Shown here: one piece after another, positions 5,244-5,327 of the stretch
Layout of the letters: each line of letters starts with the position of its first letter
Position numbering within the stretch: the stretch's first letter is position 1
Origin: JANNXY01 sp031409775
GTDB taxonomy: Bacteria > Patescibacteriota > Minisyncoccia > Phycocordibacterales > CAIZIN01
Assembly: GCA_031409775.1 (NCBI GenBank)
Contig: JANNXY010000057.1
Span: forward strand, 1 to 5,327
Reading direction: 5' to 3'
Length of the DNA stretch: 5,327 bases
Program-made: the position numbers and the translations under genes
The notes under the pieces: model-generated
Database searches by the model: none
The model's input: the letters and a program-made list of their open reading frames with translations, nothing else
What the model was told of the DNA's origin: nothing

Positions 5244-5327
5244 ATGAAAAAAAGAAACAAAAGCGTTTAACCAAAATTGATCGAGATGAGATTCATTTGT
5301 TAAGAAGGAAAGGGTTCACTCAAGAAG
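5244..5327 (+). CDS. Partial N-terminus of a likely IS30-like transposase with an apparent frameshift
   Basis: From 5249 to the window edge a plus-strand frame reads KKKQKRLTKIDRDEIHLLR followed by RKGFTQE. This resembles the N-terminal helix-turn-helix of IS30-family transposases, which typically reads roughly HLTLEEREEIYLLLKEGLS. That frame is open back to a stop at 5201-5203 but has no ATG. The only nearby ATG (5244) is in another frame and stops after eight codons (MKKRNKSV). A run of seven A's (5247-5253) directly follows the ATG; a -1 shift or one extra A there would join the ATG to the long frame and give MKKKKQKRLTKID. The explanation could be a sequencing or assembly indel, real decay, polymerase or ribosome slippage, or a non-ATG start such as CTG at 5228. 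The family assignment rests on about 20 residues and is tentative. Confidence 0.45.

Noticed and set aside
5248..5254. A canonical A-AAA-AAG ribosomal frameshift heptamer.
   Set aside because: The letters are present but not in the phase needed for tandem slippage from the ATG frame, so only simple homopolymer slippage or an indel is supported.

Overview
The window reads as a compact, moderately low-GC bacterial genome segment with housekeeping genes, a tRNA cluster and likely mobile-element remnants at both ends. Several traits suggest a Candidate Phyla Radiation (Patescibacteria) bacterium: gaps of 1-3 nt inside the operon, an IF-2 reduced to its core with no N-terminal region, a DUF4446 membrane protein in front of infB-rbfA, tRNA genes without encoded CCA, and almost no Shine-Dalgarno sequences. 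This placement is inference; there is no rRNA or marker tree here to prove it. Stop codons are TAA or TAG, and nothing requires a recoded UGA.

Layout. Positions 1-108 hold the C-terminal tail of a plus-strand gene, possibly an IS66-type transposase. It converges on a minus-strand cysteine desulfurase (291-1424). The gap between them is filled by a large, nested inverted repeat (about 133-296) that also supplies the desulfurase stop codon. The desulfurase is divergent from a plus-strand operon of a DUF4446 protein (1443-1904), translation initiation factor IF-2 (1908-3410) and ribosome-binding factor A (3412-3729). The two directions share a very short promoter region with overlapping -10 elements. 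Next comes a cluster of four tRNAs: Cys(GCA), Leu(UAA), Lys(UUU) and Leu(UAG). A perfect 21-bp inverted repeat joins tRNA-Lys to the last tRNA-Leu. An unrecognised helical 288-residue protein (4283-5149) follows, ending in a terminator that overlaps its stop codon. The window closes in the start of what looks like an IS30-like transposase reading frame, which needs a -1 shift in a run of seven A's to join its only ATG.

How the genes work together. IF-2 and RbfA are partners in 30S maturation and initiation. The tRNAs supply the same translation machinery, and the desulfurase probably provides sulfur for tRNA thiolation or Fe-S clusters, although no scaffold or thiolase gene is visible here. 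The most distinctive signals are the two palindromic structures, the possible slippage site at the right edge, and the recurring placement of a -10 box 5-7 nt before start codons or a tRNA 5' end, which points to leaderless transcription.
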